Shown one piece after another: positions 40,026-49,690 of a DNA stretch of 64,000 nt; the stretch's first letter is position 1, and the number at the start of each line of letters is the position of its first letter. The position numbers were made by a program, and so were the translations under genes. This stretch comes from Kordiimonadaceae bacterium. Its GTDB lineage: Bacteria; Pseudomonadota; Alphaproteobacteria; Sphingomonadales; Kordiimonadaceae. Below the pieces are notes generated by a model. It did not search any database. It saw only the letters and a program-made list of their open reading frames with translations, and was not told the origin of the DNA. The DNA lies in the NCBI GenBank assembly GCA_017640725.1, contig JAEPQB010000001.1, positions 1,798,001-1,862,000 on the forward strand. The letters are read 5' to 3'.

Positions 40026-40889
40026 TTAGGTCATTCCGCGATCGCGCTCAATTGGATATGTGCCAAAAATCTTAACGCGTTTTGTATGGAAGCGAAGTTC
40101 TTCCATCGCGCGGGCAACATTAGCCATGCCTTCATGTCCAACAATGTCGGCGTAAAACTCGCTGACTTTGAAACTGTCAGATTCGTAATAGCTTTCAAGT
40201 TTGGTCATGTTTACCGAGTTTGTCGCGAATCCACCAAGCGCCTTATAGAGTGCGGCTGGAATGTTGCGCACTTCAAAGGTGAAACTGGTCATGACCGGAC
40301 CTTCAATTTCTTCATAGTTTAAGGGTGAACGAGACAGGATGACAAAACGAGTGGTGTTATTGCCCTCATCTTGCAGGTCGCGCTTAATAATTTTCAGGTC
40401 ATAGACTTCTGCAGCCAGTTCGCTGGCGATGCCAGCAATCGAGTTATCGTTTAACGCAGCGACATGTTTGGCGGAGCCTGCAGTGTCGGCAAACGGCTCT
40501 CTGGACAGTCCCATTGCGCGCAAGTTTTTGCGGCACTGTCCTAGTGCCTGTACATGGCTGGTCGCTGTTTTCAATGTCTCTTCGGTTGCGTCATGGGTCG
40601 CCAGTAAACAGTGACGGATGCTCTCGAAATGTTCGCCCACAATATAAAGGCCACTTCCCGGCAAAAGGATATGAATGTCGGCCACCCGACCGGCAGTTGA
40701 GTTTTCTATCGGGATCATCGCCAGCCGAGCTTTTTTGTTGCGCACTGCAGCGAGCGCATCTTCAAAGCTGGGGCAGGGCAATACATCCATGTCAGGGTAG
40801 CAGGCACGGCATGCCATGTGGGAGTATGCGCCAAGTTCTCCCTGGAACGCGATCATGTTTTCTGGATTGGCTTTGGCTGGCTTGGTCAT
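40026..40889 (-). CDS. pheA: Prephenate dehydratase
   Basis: IAFQGELGAYSHMACRACYPDMDVLPCPSFEDALAAV, IPIENSTAGRVAD, C-terminal ACT domain; ATG at 40889. Confidence 0.95.
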   Translation of the reverse strand: MTKPAKANPENMIAFQGELGAYSHMACRACYPDMDVLPCPSFEDALAAVRNKKARLAMIPIENSTAGRVADIHILLPGSGLYIVGEHFESIRHCLLATHDATEETLKTATSHVQALGQCRKNLRAMGLSREPFADTAGSAKHVAALNDNSIAGIASELAAEVYDLKIIKRDLQDEGNNTTRFVILSRSPLNYEEIEGPVMTSFTFEVRNIPAALYKALGGFATNSVNMTKLESYYESDSFKVSEFYADIVGHEGMANVARAMEELRFHTKRVKIFGTYPIERDRGMT

Positions 40890-41217
40890 AAAGGCTGCGA
40901 TTCGTTTGTTGTGCGGAAACGATTTGTGCCAATAGACGTATTGAGTGTCAACGCGGCAGACGATTTCTGGGTCGAATGTTGCTGCTTCCAGGCCCTTGCG
41001 AACATTTGTCGCGGCATAAATCCCCCCGAATACGGTGAATGTGCTAAAAAACGACGATTCTCGACTTGAATTTTCACGTGACCTGCGGCTATTGTCGCGC
41101 GCAAACGGGCGGGCCATCGATTTGTGCATTTTGGTGTGTTAACCGGCATTTAACAAGCGAGCCCTACAATATCAGCCGACGATCCATGAGACCCGTCGCC
41201 TGCAAGGAGATAAGCCA

Positions 41218-41808
41218 GTGGATTCCTTTGAGTGGAATAAAGTGTTTGCCGCCGTGATCGCTTCAGTATTGCTGATCATGGTAGTTGGCATCGTTTCAGA
41301 AATCCCGTTCCATCAGGAACAAGACAAGCCAGCTTTCACAATTGAAGTTGCACAGGAAGCGTCGGCGGAAGCACCAGTGGACACTGGTCCAAGCTTCGCA
41401 GAGCTTCTTGCTGTTGCTGACGCTGGCAAAGGCGCACGCCAGTGGAACAAATGTAAAGCATGCCACACGCTTCAAAAAGACGGTGCGCATAAAACTGGCC
41501 CGAACCTGTATGGCATTGTTGGTCGCACCGTGGCAGCAATTGACGAATTTCGTTACTCAAGCGCACTGGACGCTATGGGCACAGCGGTTTGGACATACGA
41601 AATGGTTGATGAGTGGCTTGCGAACCCACAAGCCATGGCAAAAGGGTCCAAGATGGTTTTGGCTGTGCCTAAGGCGGGCCAACGGGCTGACCTGATTGCG
41701 TATCTTGCGACTTTTACCGACACGCCAGTTCCATTCCCAACACCTGAAGTGGCCGAGGAAGTTGAAGAAGCAGCTGAAGAAGTAGCGGATGCAGCCACCG
41801 GCAATTAA
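41218..41808 (+). CDS. Membrane-anchored c-type cytochrome
   Basis: N-terminal TM, KCKACHTLQKDGAHKTGPNLYGIVGRTVA, acidic/Ala C-terminal tail; GTG start. Confidence 0.93.
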   Translation: MDSFEWNKVFAAVIASVLLIMVVGIVSEIPFHQEQDKPAFTIEVAQEASAEAPVDTGPSFAELLAVADAGKGARQWNKCKACHTLQKDGAHKTGPNLYGIVGRTVAAIDEFRYSSALDAMGTAVWTYEMVDEWLANPQAMAKGSKMVLAVPKAGQRADLIAYLATFTDTPVPFPTPEVAEEVEEAAEEVADAATGN

Positions 41809-41830
41809 GCTTTGCCAAATTGAATTTGAA

Positions 41831-41859
41831 GAAGCGGGCCACTTTGGTCCGCTTTTTTA
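41831..41859 (+). terminator. Intrinsic terminator
   Basis: GAAGCGGGCCactttgGTCCGCTTTTTT. Confidence 0.8.
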
Positions 41860-41873
41860 TTGGGTACGGTCAA

Positions 41874-42749
41874 TTATGTTAGTCGGCGAAACCCACTGAA
41901 GGGCTTCTTTTTGCCCTCGTTTTTCACCCATTCTGTCACGTTGTCCACTGTATCGACAGTGACGGCCATATGCGTGGCATTTGCGTGCAGCATGTGAACC
42001 GAGTCCAGCATCCAGCCAACATGACCAGGGAAGAATGCCAAGTCCCCGCGCTGGGCAGCCTCTCCTTTTTCCAGAGGCCGGCCCAAGCTCTTGAACTGGC
42101 TGCTGCTGTCTCTCAAAACTCGGTGCCCTGCGGCAGCAAGCGATAGCTGCACGAGGGCGGAACAGTCCATGCCGATAAGGGTTCGTCCGCCCCATAAATA
42201 AGGAGTGCCAACAAAACGCTCTGCTACGGTCACAGGATCATCCGCAAACGCCCCTAGTGGGCTTATGTGCGCAGCATATATAAACCCGCCATTTTCGTGC
42301 GGTAGAAACCCATTCTGCACCGACGCAGGTGTTTTGATGTGCACATAGCTCGCCATTGGAAGGGGCAAAAGTGGCTCCGACTTGAGGTCCGGCTCCCGGT
42401 ATATGTGACTCATAGGAACATTAATGCGGTGGGTTGGGCGTCCCATACCGCGCATGGTTGCACCTGTTAAAATCCAACCAACATACCCATCCAGCACTGA
42501 GGCAATTTTCAGCCACCCATCGGCGCGCTCCAGAATTTGTACAGGTTCGCCGTAAAGAAGCTCGCTCACAGTTTCCGCGCTGGGCGATGGCTTTTTTTTG
42601 ATGGCTGTCCAGGGCAAGGCACATTCTGCATCTATATTTGTTACTGTCTGCAGCGAGCTGTTGCTGGATTGCTCGTGATTTGGGTCATGCAGCGCTGGCA
42701 AACCAAATGGTTTGAGTCGAGACATTTTGGAAGAATTTTGACTATTCAT
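41874..42749 (-). CDS. NlpC/P60 (C40) peptidase with SH3-like domains
   Basis: VAERFVGTPYLWGGRTLIGMDCSALVQLSLAAAGH; GDLAFFPGHVGWMLD. Confidence 0.93.
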   Translation of the reverse strand: MNSQNSSKMSRLKPFGLPALHDPNHEQSSNSSLQTVTNIDAECALPWTAIKKKPSPSAETVSELLYGEPVQILERADGWLKIASVLDGYVGWILTGATMRGMGRPTHRINVPMSHIYREPDLKSEPLLPLPMASYVHIKTPASVQNGFLPHENGGFIYAAHISPLGAFADDPVTVAERFVGTPYLWGGRTLIGMDCSALVQLSLAAAGHRVLRDSSSQFKSLGRPLEKGEAAQRGDLAFFPGHVGWMLDSVHMLHANATHMAVTVDTVDNVTEWVKNEGKKKPFSGFRRLT

Positions 42750-43098
42750 CGTCAAGTGGTACCGATTTGTCGGCCGCCACAATGCGATCCGACAATTCAC
42801 TTAAATATACTGCGCCTTTGACGGTGCGGGTCACCAGAACGCTTCTGCCGTCTCTTTCATCTTTAGACCGCTTGATAAGGCCTTTTTTGCTCAGCGTGTC
42901 CAGTGCCCGCGTGATAACAGGCTTGGCAACATTCAGGTCGGCTGCAAGGCCACGCACTGTGTGCGGCGGTTCGGTCATATAAACGCTCAAAATCACAGAC
43001 ATCTGTCGGGACGTTAAGTCAGGATCATCAGACCTGACCGTAGCGCGATGAGCTTCGCGCCACACCTTTAACATTCTAGGATTTGTCTTTTCTGTCAC
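42742..43098 (-). CDS. MarR-type winged-helix regulator
   Basis: SRQMSVILSVYMTEPPHTVRGLAADLNVAKPVITRALDTLSKKGLIKRSKDERDGRSV. Confidence 0.88.
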   Translation of the reverse strand: MTEKTNPRMLKVWREAHRATVRSDDPDLTSRQMSVILSVYMTEPPHTVRGLAADLNVAKPVITRALDTLSKKGLIKRSKDERDGRSVLVTRTVKGAVYLSELSDRIVAADKSVPLDDE

Positions 43099-43177
43099 CC
43101 CGGAATCCCTCGTGCAATTTGCCGATCAAAAGGGTTTATCAGTTGTTCCTTAAGACAGTCCTAACGTTCAGCGCTGA

Positions 43178-44587
43178 TTAGCTTTTTAAAACTGACTTTA
43201 TTGCTTCGAAAGACGCACGTAGCCCCTGAGCCTCCCCACCGGGTGGCCGGCCGGGACGTGTTTTCTTGTTCCAAGCATAAACATCATAGTGAACCCACGG
43301 AATGGACTTGTCGACAAAGCGTTGCAAATAGAGGGCTGCGGTTATTGAACCAGCAAACCCGCCATCAGCAATGTTGCCCAAGTCCGCAATAGAGCTGGAA
43401 AGGCCGCTGTCATATGGCGCCCACAGCGGCATGCGCCAAAGTGGATCACTTGTCGTTTCAGCTGATTTTTCCAGCGTGCGCCACAGCGAACTTTTATTGC
43501 AATAGGTTGCAGGAAGATCTGCGCCCAGCGCCACGCGTGCTGCGCCCGTCAAGGTGGCGAAGTCCATCAGCAGCGCAGGGTTTTCTTCGCAGGCAAGTTG
43601 AAGAGCATCACACAAAACGATGCGGCCTTCGGCGTCTGTATTGCCCACTTCAACGGTCAGGCCCTTGCGGGTGTTGATCACATCCCCCGGGCGATAACTG
43701 TTGGCAGACACGGAGTTTTCGACAGCAGAAACCAGCACGCGTAAATTGACCTTCAACTTGCTGGCCATTATGAGCTGCGCCAAGCCTAAGGCGTGCGCAG
43801 CCCCGCCCATGTCTTTTTTCATTATACGCATGCCGGCGCTTGGCTTGATATCCAGGCCGCCTGTGTCAAAACAGACACCTTTGCCGACCAGGGTAACCAA
43901 AGGGGCTGCTTCATCGCCCCAACGGAGGTCAATCAAGCGAGGTTCGCGCCCCTCAGCTGCGGCGCGACCAACAGCATGTATAGCCGGGAAATTCTCTTCC
44001 AGAAGATCTTCGCCCACAATTGTACAGCACGTGCCACCATATTTCTCAGCCAGACCTTCAGCTGTGTCTTGCAAGTCTGCTGGCCCCATATGTTCTGCGG
44101 GGGTGTTGACCAAGTCGCGCACCAAGGTGGTTGCTTCCACCTGGTTTTTGACAGAAGCGACGACATTTCGGGGAAGGCCAACCAACTTCATATTGGTCGC
44201 TGAATGTTTCACATATCGATCAAATTTATACTGCGCGAGACACCAGCCAAAAGCACCCGCGGCTAACACAGCAGGGTCCCATTCGCCATCAATGCTATAT
44301 GTTCCGGGGTGAAGCAGCTTCACTGTGCCCGCCAGCCACCATGGGTCCTTTGCGCTAGCGTCTTTGTTGCCAGTTCCCACCAAAATCTTTGCAATAACAC
44401 CACCTTTACCTGGCACGGGTGCAATGGTGTTTTTACGAGCATCGAAACCGTTCGCTTCAACCCAAGTTCGAGCCGTTTTGCTTAGCCTGCTTAAGACTTT
44501 CTCCAGGTCTTTCTTCGAAACCGGGACAAGCGCAATGGTATCGTCTTTTGGTTTTCCAGAAGAAATTAAGCTGGCAAGGGAAGGCAT
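43178..44587 (-). CDS. Leucyl aminopeptidase family (M17) protein
   Basis: VGKGVCFDTGGLDIKPSAGMRIMKKDMGGAAH; NTDAEGRIVLCDALQLA. Confidence 0.97.
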   Translation of the reverse strand: MPSLASLISSGKPKDDTIALVPVSKKDLEKVLSRLSKTARTWVEANGFDARKNTIAPVPGKGGVIAKILVGTGNKDASAKDPWWLAGTVKLLHPGTYSIDGEWDPAVLAAGAFGWCLAQYKFDRYVKHSATNMKLVGLPRNVVASVKNQVEATTLVRDLVNTPAEHMGPADLQDTAEGLAEKYGGTCCTIVGEDLLEENFPAIHAVGRAAAEGREPRLIDLRWGDEAAPLVTLVGKGVCFDTGGLDIKPSAGMRIMKKDMGGAAHALGLAQLIMASKLKVNLRVLVSAVENSVSANSYRPGDVINTRKGLTVEVGNTDAEGRIVLCDALQLACEENPALLMDFATLTGAARVALGADLPATYCNKSSLWRTLEKSAETTSDPLWRMPLWAPYDSGLSSSIADLGNIADGGFAGSITAALYLQRFVDKSIPWVHYDVYAWNKKTRPGRPPGGEAQGLRASFEAIKSVLKS

Positions 44588-44604
44588 ATATGACTCCGAG
44601 TTCG

Positions 44605-44925
44605 TTAGGCTTCAGGTGCGATCGTAACACTCAGGCCGTCGAGACTATCATCCACTTCAATCTGACAAGACAGACGTGACGCGCCTGATTGGTAATGCTC
44701 GCTGTCTTCAAGAAGATACTGTTCATCGTCTTCCATCGCAGGCAGTTTTTGATAATCATCACCGTTCACAAATACATGGCATGTGCAGCAACTGCAGCAA
44801 CCACCACAAATGGCAGCGAGATCATCAAAATCGTTATTGCGAATATTTTCCATCAGCGACAAGCCGACTTCAGCTTCGATGTCGCGGGTCTGACCGGCAA
44901 GATTTGTAACAGCGATTTTTACCAT
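44605..44925 (-). CDS. 2Fe-2S ferredoxin
   Basis: ICGGCCSCCTCHVFV (C-x5-C-x2-C), distal RLSCQI; ATG at 44925. Confidence 0.93.
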   Translation of the reverse strand: MVKIAVTNLAGQTRDIEAEVGLSLMENIRNNDFDDLAAICGGCCSCCTCHVFVNGDDYQKLPAMEDDEQYLLEDSEHYQSGASRLSCQIEVDDSLDGLSVTIAPEA

Positions 44926-45194
44926 GAAGATTGTTCCGTTTGAGTTGGCCCGAACAGGGAGTGGGTTTCTGCAAATGTAGGTCGGCAATGGCCTGCCGAC
45001 AAGGTGAACCCAGCGCTTAGCAAATATCACGCTTGTACAACAGAAAAAATGCGCATGACTGAGCCACAGGCAGGAAGCGGCAAAAAGTTCAAGTGAACGA
45101 ACCTTTGGGCAGTTTCCAGCGTGTATCGGGTACGAAGATTGAATTCATGGTGAATTATGTCGCGATCGGTCGAGTTTCGAACAGGAGGAATGAC

Positions 45195-45530
45195 ATGAGC
45201 GGTTCTCGAGTTTTTTATGTGGCAATGATGGTGGTTGGCACCGTGCTGCCCTGGTATTTTTTTAGTGGCTTTATTGCTGAAAATGGGGCTGGTGTGGCCG
45301 GATTCGTTGGGTCAATGTATGTCAACGGAGCGGCCGGCGGCGCAGTGACAGACCTGTTTATCTCTGCTTTTGTATTTTGGGTTTGGTCGTATGGTGACGC
45401 GAAACGCACCGGCGTGGCCAATTGGTGGCTGGTCCTTCCGGCAACGCTTGCGGTTGGTCTTTCTCTGGCTTTGCCGTTGTATTTATGGCTGAGGGTTGGA
45501 GCCCTAGATAGGGCTTCCTCGCCGACATAG
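45195..45530 (+). CDS. DUF2834-like membrane protein
   Basis: GTVLPWYFFSGFIAENG...LFISAFVFWVWSYGDAKRTGVANWWLVLPATLAVGLSLALPLYLWLR; SD AGGAGG upstream. Confidence 0.78.
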   Translation: MSGSRVFYVAMMVVGTVLPWYFFSGFIAENGAGVAGFVGSMYVNGAAGGAVTDLFISAFVFWVWSYGDAKRTGVANWWLVLPATLAVGLSLALPLYLWLRVGALDRASSPT

Positions 45531-45637
45531 GTATTTGCAGTTCGCTGTTTGTCGACAAAATCCAATCACAAAACATATTGTTTCAGATGTAACCTTTGCC
45601 CTACACTCCGCTCAAAAATTGGGCGGAGTGTTCCGGT

Positions 45638-47032
45638 ATGACCGCAAGCGTTTTGGATCTTTTCAACATTGGCATAGGCCCTTCAAGTTCCCACACCGTG
45701 GGGCCGATGAAGGCGGCACTCGAGTTTGTTCAGGGTGTCAAAGAAGCCGGTCACCTGGAGAAAACCAAACGTATTGTTGTGAAGCTGTATGGCTCGCTTG
45801 GCGCAACAGGTCGTGGTCACGGATCAGACACAGCAGTCCTTCTTGGCTTAATGGGAGAAACGCCGCGCGAAGTGGATGTCGAAGCCATCCCAGGCCTGAT
45901 TGAAAACGTCAGGCGCCAGCAAGCTATATCACTGCTGGGCGAACACACCATTCAGTTCAATGAAGAATTTGACCTGCAGATGCTGCCACGTGAAAGGCTG
46001 CCTTTCCATCCCAATGGTATGGAGTTCTGGGCCTACTGCGATGCTGGCCAAGAACGGGCTCGTACAATTTATTACTCCATTGGGGGCGGCTTCATCGTTC
46101 ATGAGGCTGAGGCTGAAGCCGACCAGTTTGACGAGACACCCGTTAGCCAACCCTATCCATTTTCAAGCGGGGACGAGTTGCTGGCGCACTGCGCAAAAAC
46201 CGGTAAATCCATCAGTGATATTACGCTTGCAAATGAGTGTGTGCTCAGGAGCGGCGATCAGGTCCGTGCGGAGCTATTGGAAATATGGTCTGTCATGGAA
46301 GAATGCGTCAAGCGGGGCTGCAGTCGTGATGGCGATATGCCTGGCCTCAATATTGGTCGAAGAGCGCACAAACTACATCAGCAGCTGTCTGCACGCCCGG
46401 AAACCGCTTTAACCGACCCCCTCACTATCATGGACTGGGTAAATCTGTATGCCCTTGCTGTAAATGAAGAAAATGCCGTGGGTGGCCGTGTAGTGACCGC
46501 GCCAACAAACGGTGCCGCGGGCATTGTTCCGGCGGTTTTGCACTATTACGTCCGATTTGTGCCTGGCGCCAATGAAGAGGGGATCGTTCGCTTTTTACTG
46601 ACGGCCGGTGCGGTGGGGCTTCTTTTCAAAATGAATGCTTCTATCTCAGGTGCAGAAGTTGGCTGCCAGGGGGAAGTTGGCAGTGCCTGTTCAATGGCTG
46701 CTGCGGGGCTGACGGAGGTGCTGGGCGGCACACCAGAGCAGGTAGAAAATGCTGCTGAAATTGGTATGGAACACAATTTGGGCCTCACGTGCGACCCGGT
46801 TGGAGGGTTGGTGCAGGTACCGTGCATTGAACGCAATGCCATGGGTGCGGTAAAAGCGATCAATGCCGCGCGGCTTGCTATTCGCGGTGACGGAAATCAC
46901 TTTGTTTCGCTCGATAAGGTGATCCGGACGATGCGTATTACTGGGCGCGATATGAAAACCCAATATAAAGAGACCGCTGAGGGCGGATTGGCGATAACTG
47001 TTCCGATCGCAGCAACAGTTGTGGACTGTTAA
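45638..47032 (+). CDS. sdaA: L-serine ammonia-lyase
   Basis: [76 protein letters not shown]. Confidence 0.97.
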   Translation: MTASVLDLFNIGIGPSSSHTVGPMKAALEFVQGVKEAGHLEKTKRIVVKLYGSLGATGRGHGSDTAVLLGLMGETPREVDVEAIPGLIENVRRQQAISLLGEHTIQFNEEFDLQMLPRERLPFHPNGMEFWAYCDAGQERARTIYYSIGGGFIVHEAEAEADQFDETPVSQPYPFSSGDELLAHCAKTGKSISDITLANECVLRSGDQVRAELLEIWSVMEECVKRGCSRDGDMPGLNIGRRAHKLHQQLSARPETALTDPLTIMDWVNLYALAVNEENAVGGRVVTAPTNGAAGIVPAVLHYYVRFVPGANEEGIVRFLLTAGAVGLLFKMNASISGAEVGCQGEVGSACSMAAAGLTEVLGGTPEQVENAAEIGMEHNLGLTCDPVGGLVQVPCIERNAMGAVKAINAARLAIRGDGNHFVSLDKVIRTMRITGRDMKTQYKETAEGGLAITVPIAATVVDC

Positions 47033-47158
47033 TCTCGTTTGAGCACAAGGGTTTCCTCGTCCGTACAACGCTCCAGAACCCCTTGTTTATAGAATCGTAA
47101 CCATTGATATGTTAACCCTAAGTTGCCTTGGGGGTCGCGCAGACTAGGGGCAGGGATC

Positions 47159-49255
47159 ATGCGCGACGGACATGCTACAGGTCGTGGAGACCAGAATTCG
47201 CTTGAGCAAATTTTAGAACAGGCGATTGATGCAGTCGTCACTATTGACGAGAACAATTGCGTTACATTCTTCAACAAAGCAGCTGAGTCCTTGTGGGGAT
47301 ATTCTCGCGATGAGGTGCTTGGAGAAAACGTCAAAATGCTGGTGCCTGACGAGTTTCGCACCAATCATGATAACTTTGTAAATGCAAACCGGGAAACTGG
47401 CCAAGACAAGATCGTTGGAACAAGCCGTGACGTTGAGGTGCAGCGCAAAGATGGCAGCCGCATCTGGGCAAACCTGTCACTGTCGAAAGTCGCCAGCGGT
47501 GACAAAATCACCTACACCGCCTTTGTAAAAGACATCACGGAACAACGCCGTGCGCAGGAAATCGTCAATCAAACCTTAGAGCAGGCCATCGATGCTGTTG
47601 TTACCATTAACCAGCAAAATGAAGTGACTTTCTACAATGCGGCCGCCGAAAATTTGTGGGGCTATTCTCGCAATGAAGTAATTGGCAAAAACGTTAAAAT
47701 GTTGGTGCCAACCGAGTTTCAAGCCAACCACGACAACTATGTAAACGCGAACCGCGAAACCGGCCAGGACAAGATTGTTGGCACAAGCCGGGACGTGGAG
47801 GTTCAGCGCAAGGACGGTAGTCGATTGTGGGCAAACTTGTCGCTATCAAAAGTCGAAATAGGTGCTGAGATAATATACACGGCGTTTGTAAAAGATATTA
47901 CGGAACAACGCCGTGCGCAGGAAATCGTCAACCAGACATTGGAACAGGCCCTTGATGCGGTGGTCACCATCGACGAGCAGAACTGCGTCACCTTTTTCAA
48001 TAAAGCCGCAGAGAAGCTTTGGGGCTATTCCCGTGACGAGGTAATTGGCAGAAACGTCAAGATGCTGGTGCCATCAGCCATTCAGGGTGCGCACGATAGT
48101 TATGTGAACGCCAACCGCGAAACAGGTCAGGACAAGATCGTTGGGACCAGCCGCGAGGTCGAAGTTTACCGCAAAGACGGCAATATGTTGTGGGGTAAGT
48201 TGTCGCTAGCCAGAGTTAAGCTTGATGACGCCACCATTTACACAGCCTTTGTCCAGGACGTCACGCAAGAAGTTGAAAACAGAGAGCGCTTCAAAATGCT
48301 GTCGCTGGTGGCCGATGAAACAGACAATTCGGTTATCATCACTGATGCTGCTGGTCTGATCGAATATACCAATCCTGGTTTTGAGCGTATGACTGGATTC
48401 ACTTTTGAAGAAGTCCAGGGGCGCAAACCTGGTGACGTTCTGCAAGGTAAATTGACTGACTTTGGAGCCAAGGAACGCATCAGACAAAAACTGCATGCGC
48501 GCGAACCATTTTATGAGGAAATCCTCAATTACACCAAAGGTGGTGAACCCTATTGGATCTCCCTTTCAATCAATCCAATCTTTAGCGCCAGTGGTGAGCT
48601 GGAACGCTTTATTTCTGTGCAGGCGAATATTACTGACACCAAAGTTGCCGCTCTTGAATTCACCGCCCGCATCGACGGAATCGAACGATCTAACGTTGTA
48701 TTTGAATGGGATGAATTTGGTAGTTTTGCCAAAGCCAATAGCATCGGATTGAACCTTTTGTCAGACAATGGCATCGATAGCCCTAGCCTGGCCAGTATGG
48801 TTACAGAGGACAATATCAGCCGTGTGAAGGCTGGCGAATTTTTGTCTCAGGAAATCACTTTGGAAGGCACCAGTGGGAAAAAACTTTTCCTATCAGGCAG
48901 CTTGCAGGCCATCTCCGACTATCAGGGCAAGCTTTCTTCTATTGTGCTTTACGCCAATGATGTTACCGAACGCCGAACAGCCATTGAAGAAACCAGCAAT
49001 TTGATGCGTAACGTGCTGGACCGCATCAGCGGAACAGCAAGCTCGATTGATGCAATCGCGCGCCAAACCAATTTGCTGTCTCTCAATGCCACTATCGAAG
49101 CAGCGCGTGCGGGTGATGCTGGCAGAGGTTTTGCGGTGGTTGCCAGTGAAGTGCGTAATCTCGCATCCGGTTCTTCGGACTCAGCGTCCGAAATCGCCAG
49201 CTTGATTGAAGATACGCGCCAGCAGATTGAGGCACTTGAGGCAGATATGGACTAG
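47159..49255 (+). CDS. Cytoplasmic methyl-accepting chemotaxis-type protein with tandem PAS domains
   Basis: Three 121-aa PAS copies, a fourth PAS, then [34 protein letters not shown]; no predicted TM. Confidence 0.93.
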   Translation: MRDGHATGRGDQNSLEQILEQAIDAVVTIDENNCVTFFNKAAESLWGYSRDEVLGENVKMLVPDEFRTNHDNFVNANRETGQDKIVGTSRDVEVQRKDGSRIWANLSLSKVASGDKITYTAFVKDITEQRRAQEIVNQTLEQAIDAVVTINQQNEVTFYNAAAENLWGYSRNEVIGKNVKMLVPTEFQANHDNYVNANRETGQDKIVGTSRDVEVQRKDGSRLWANLSLSKVEIGAEIIYTAFVKDITEQRRAQEIVNQTLEQALDAVVTIDEQNCVTFFNKAAEKLWGYSRDEVIGRNVKMLVPSAIQGAHDSYVNANRETGQDKIVGTSREVEVYRKDGNMLWGKLSLARVKLDDATIYTAFVQDVTQEVENRERFKMLSLVADETDNSVIITDAAGLIEYTNPGFERMTGFTFEEVQGRKPGDVLQGKLTDFGAKERIRQKLHAREPFYEEILNYTKGGEPYWISLSINPIFSASGELERFISVQANITDTKVAALEFTARIDGIERSNVVFEWDEFGSFAKANSIGLNLLSDNGIDSPSLASMVTEDNISRVKAGEFLSQEITLEGTSGKKLFLSGSLQAISDYQGKLSSIVLYANDVTERRTAIEETSNLMRNVLDRISGTASSIDAIARQTNLLSLNATIEAARAGDAGRGFAVVASEVRNLASGSSDSASEIASLIEDTRQQIEALEADMD
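47213..48301 (+). repeat. Three in-frame 363-bp tandem repeats (PAS modules)
   Basis: Copies start at 47213, 47576, 47939, exact 363-bp period at the LEQA(I/L)DAVVTI motif. Confidence 0.93.
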
Positions 49256-49270
49256 AGCGGTTTCTGTCAC

Positions 49271-49297
49271 TTGCCAGATGCTCCTTGTGTCTGGCAA
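49271..49297 (+). promoter_or_regulatory. Intercistronic hairpin between MCP and ATL genes
   Basis: TTGCCAGA-tgctccttgtg-TCTGGCAA, perfect 8-bp stem, 9 nt before ATG 49307. Confidence 0.5.
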
Positions 49298-49306
49298 AAG
49301 GGCGGC

Positions 49307-49687
49307 ATGGTTCGGCAATATTCCACATTCCCAGCGATATACGCACTGATTAAAGAAATTCCCGCAGGGCAGGTCGCGAGCTACGGTATGATAGCCAGCC
49401 TCATCCCAGGCGCGACTGCGCGCATTGTGGGGTTCGCTACTGCCGCAACACCGTCTGGCGAAAACATCCCCTGGCAGCGGGTGATCAATAGCCAGGGCAA
49501 AATCAGCGAACGCGACGGCGCCGCAAGGCAGCGCGCTAGGCTTGAAGAAGAAGGCGTGGAGTTTTCTAAAGCGGGTAAAGTCAATTGGGCACATCACCGA
49601 TGGATAGGGCCTAGTCAAGCCTGGCTTGACGAAAACAGATTGGACCCCATCGACTTCATGACTATCCAGGCCGGGTGGCCCGGATAG
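49307..49687 (+). CDS. Alkyltransferase-like (ATL) protein, MGMT fold with Trp replacing the active-site Cys
   Basis: IPAGQVASYGMIASLIPGATARIVGFA...GENIPWQRVINSQGKIS; PWQR where MGMT has PCHR. Confidence 0.88.
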   Translation: MVRQYSTFPAIYALIKEIPAGQVASYGMIASLIPGATARIVGFATAATPSGENIPWQRVINSQGKISERDGAARQRARLEEEGVEFSKAGKVNWAHHRWIGPSQAWLDENRLDPIDFMTIQAGWPG

Positions 49688-49690
49688 GCA

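Noticed and set aside
47213-48301. Assembly artefact as the cause of the PAS triplication
   Set aside because: Copies differ at many synonymous and some non-synonymous positions, so they are genuine separate copies.
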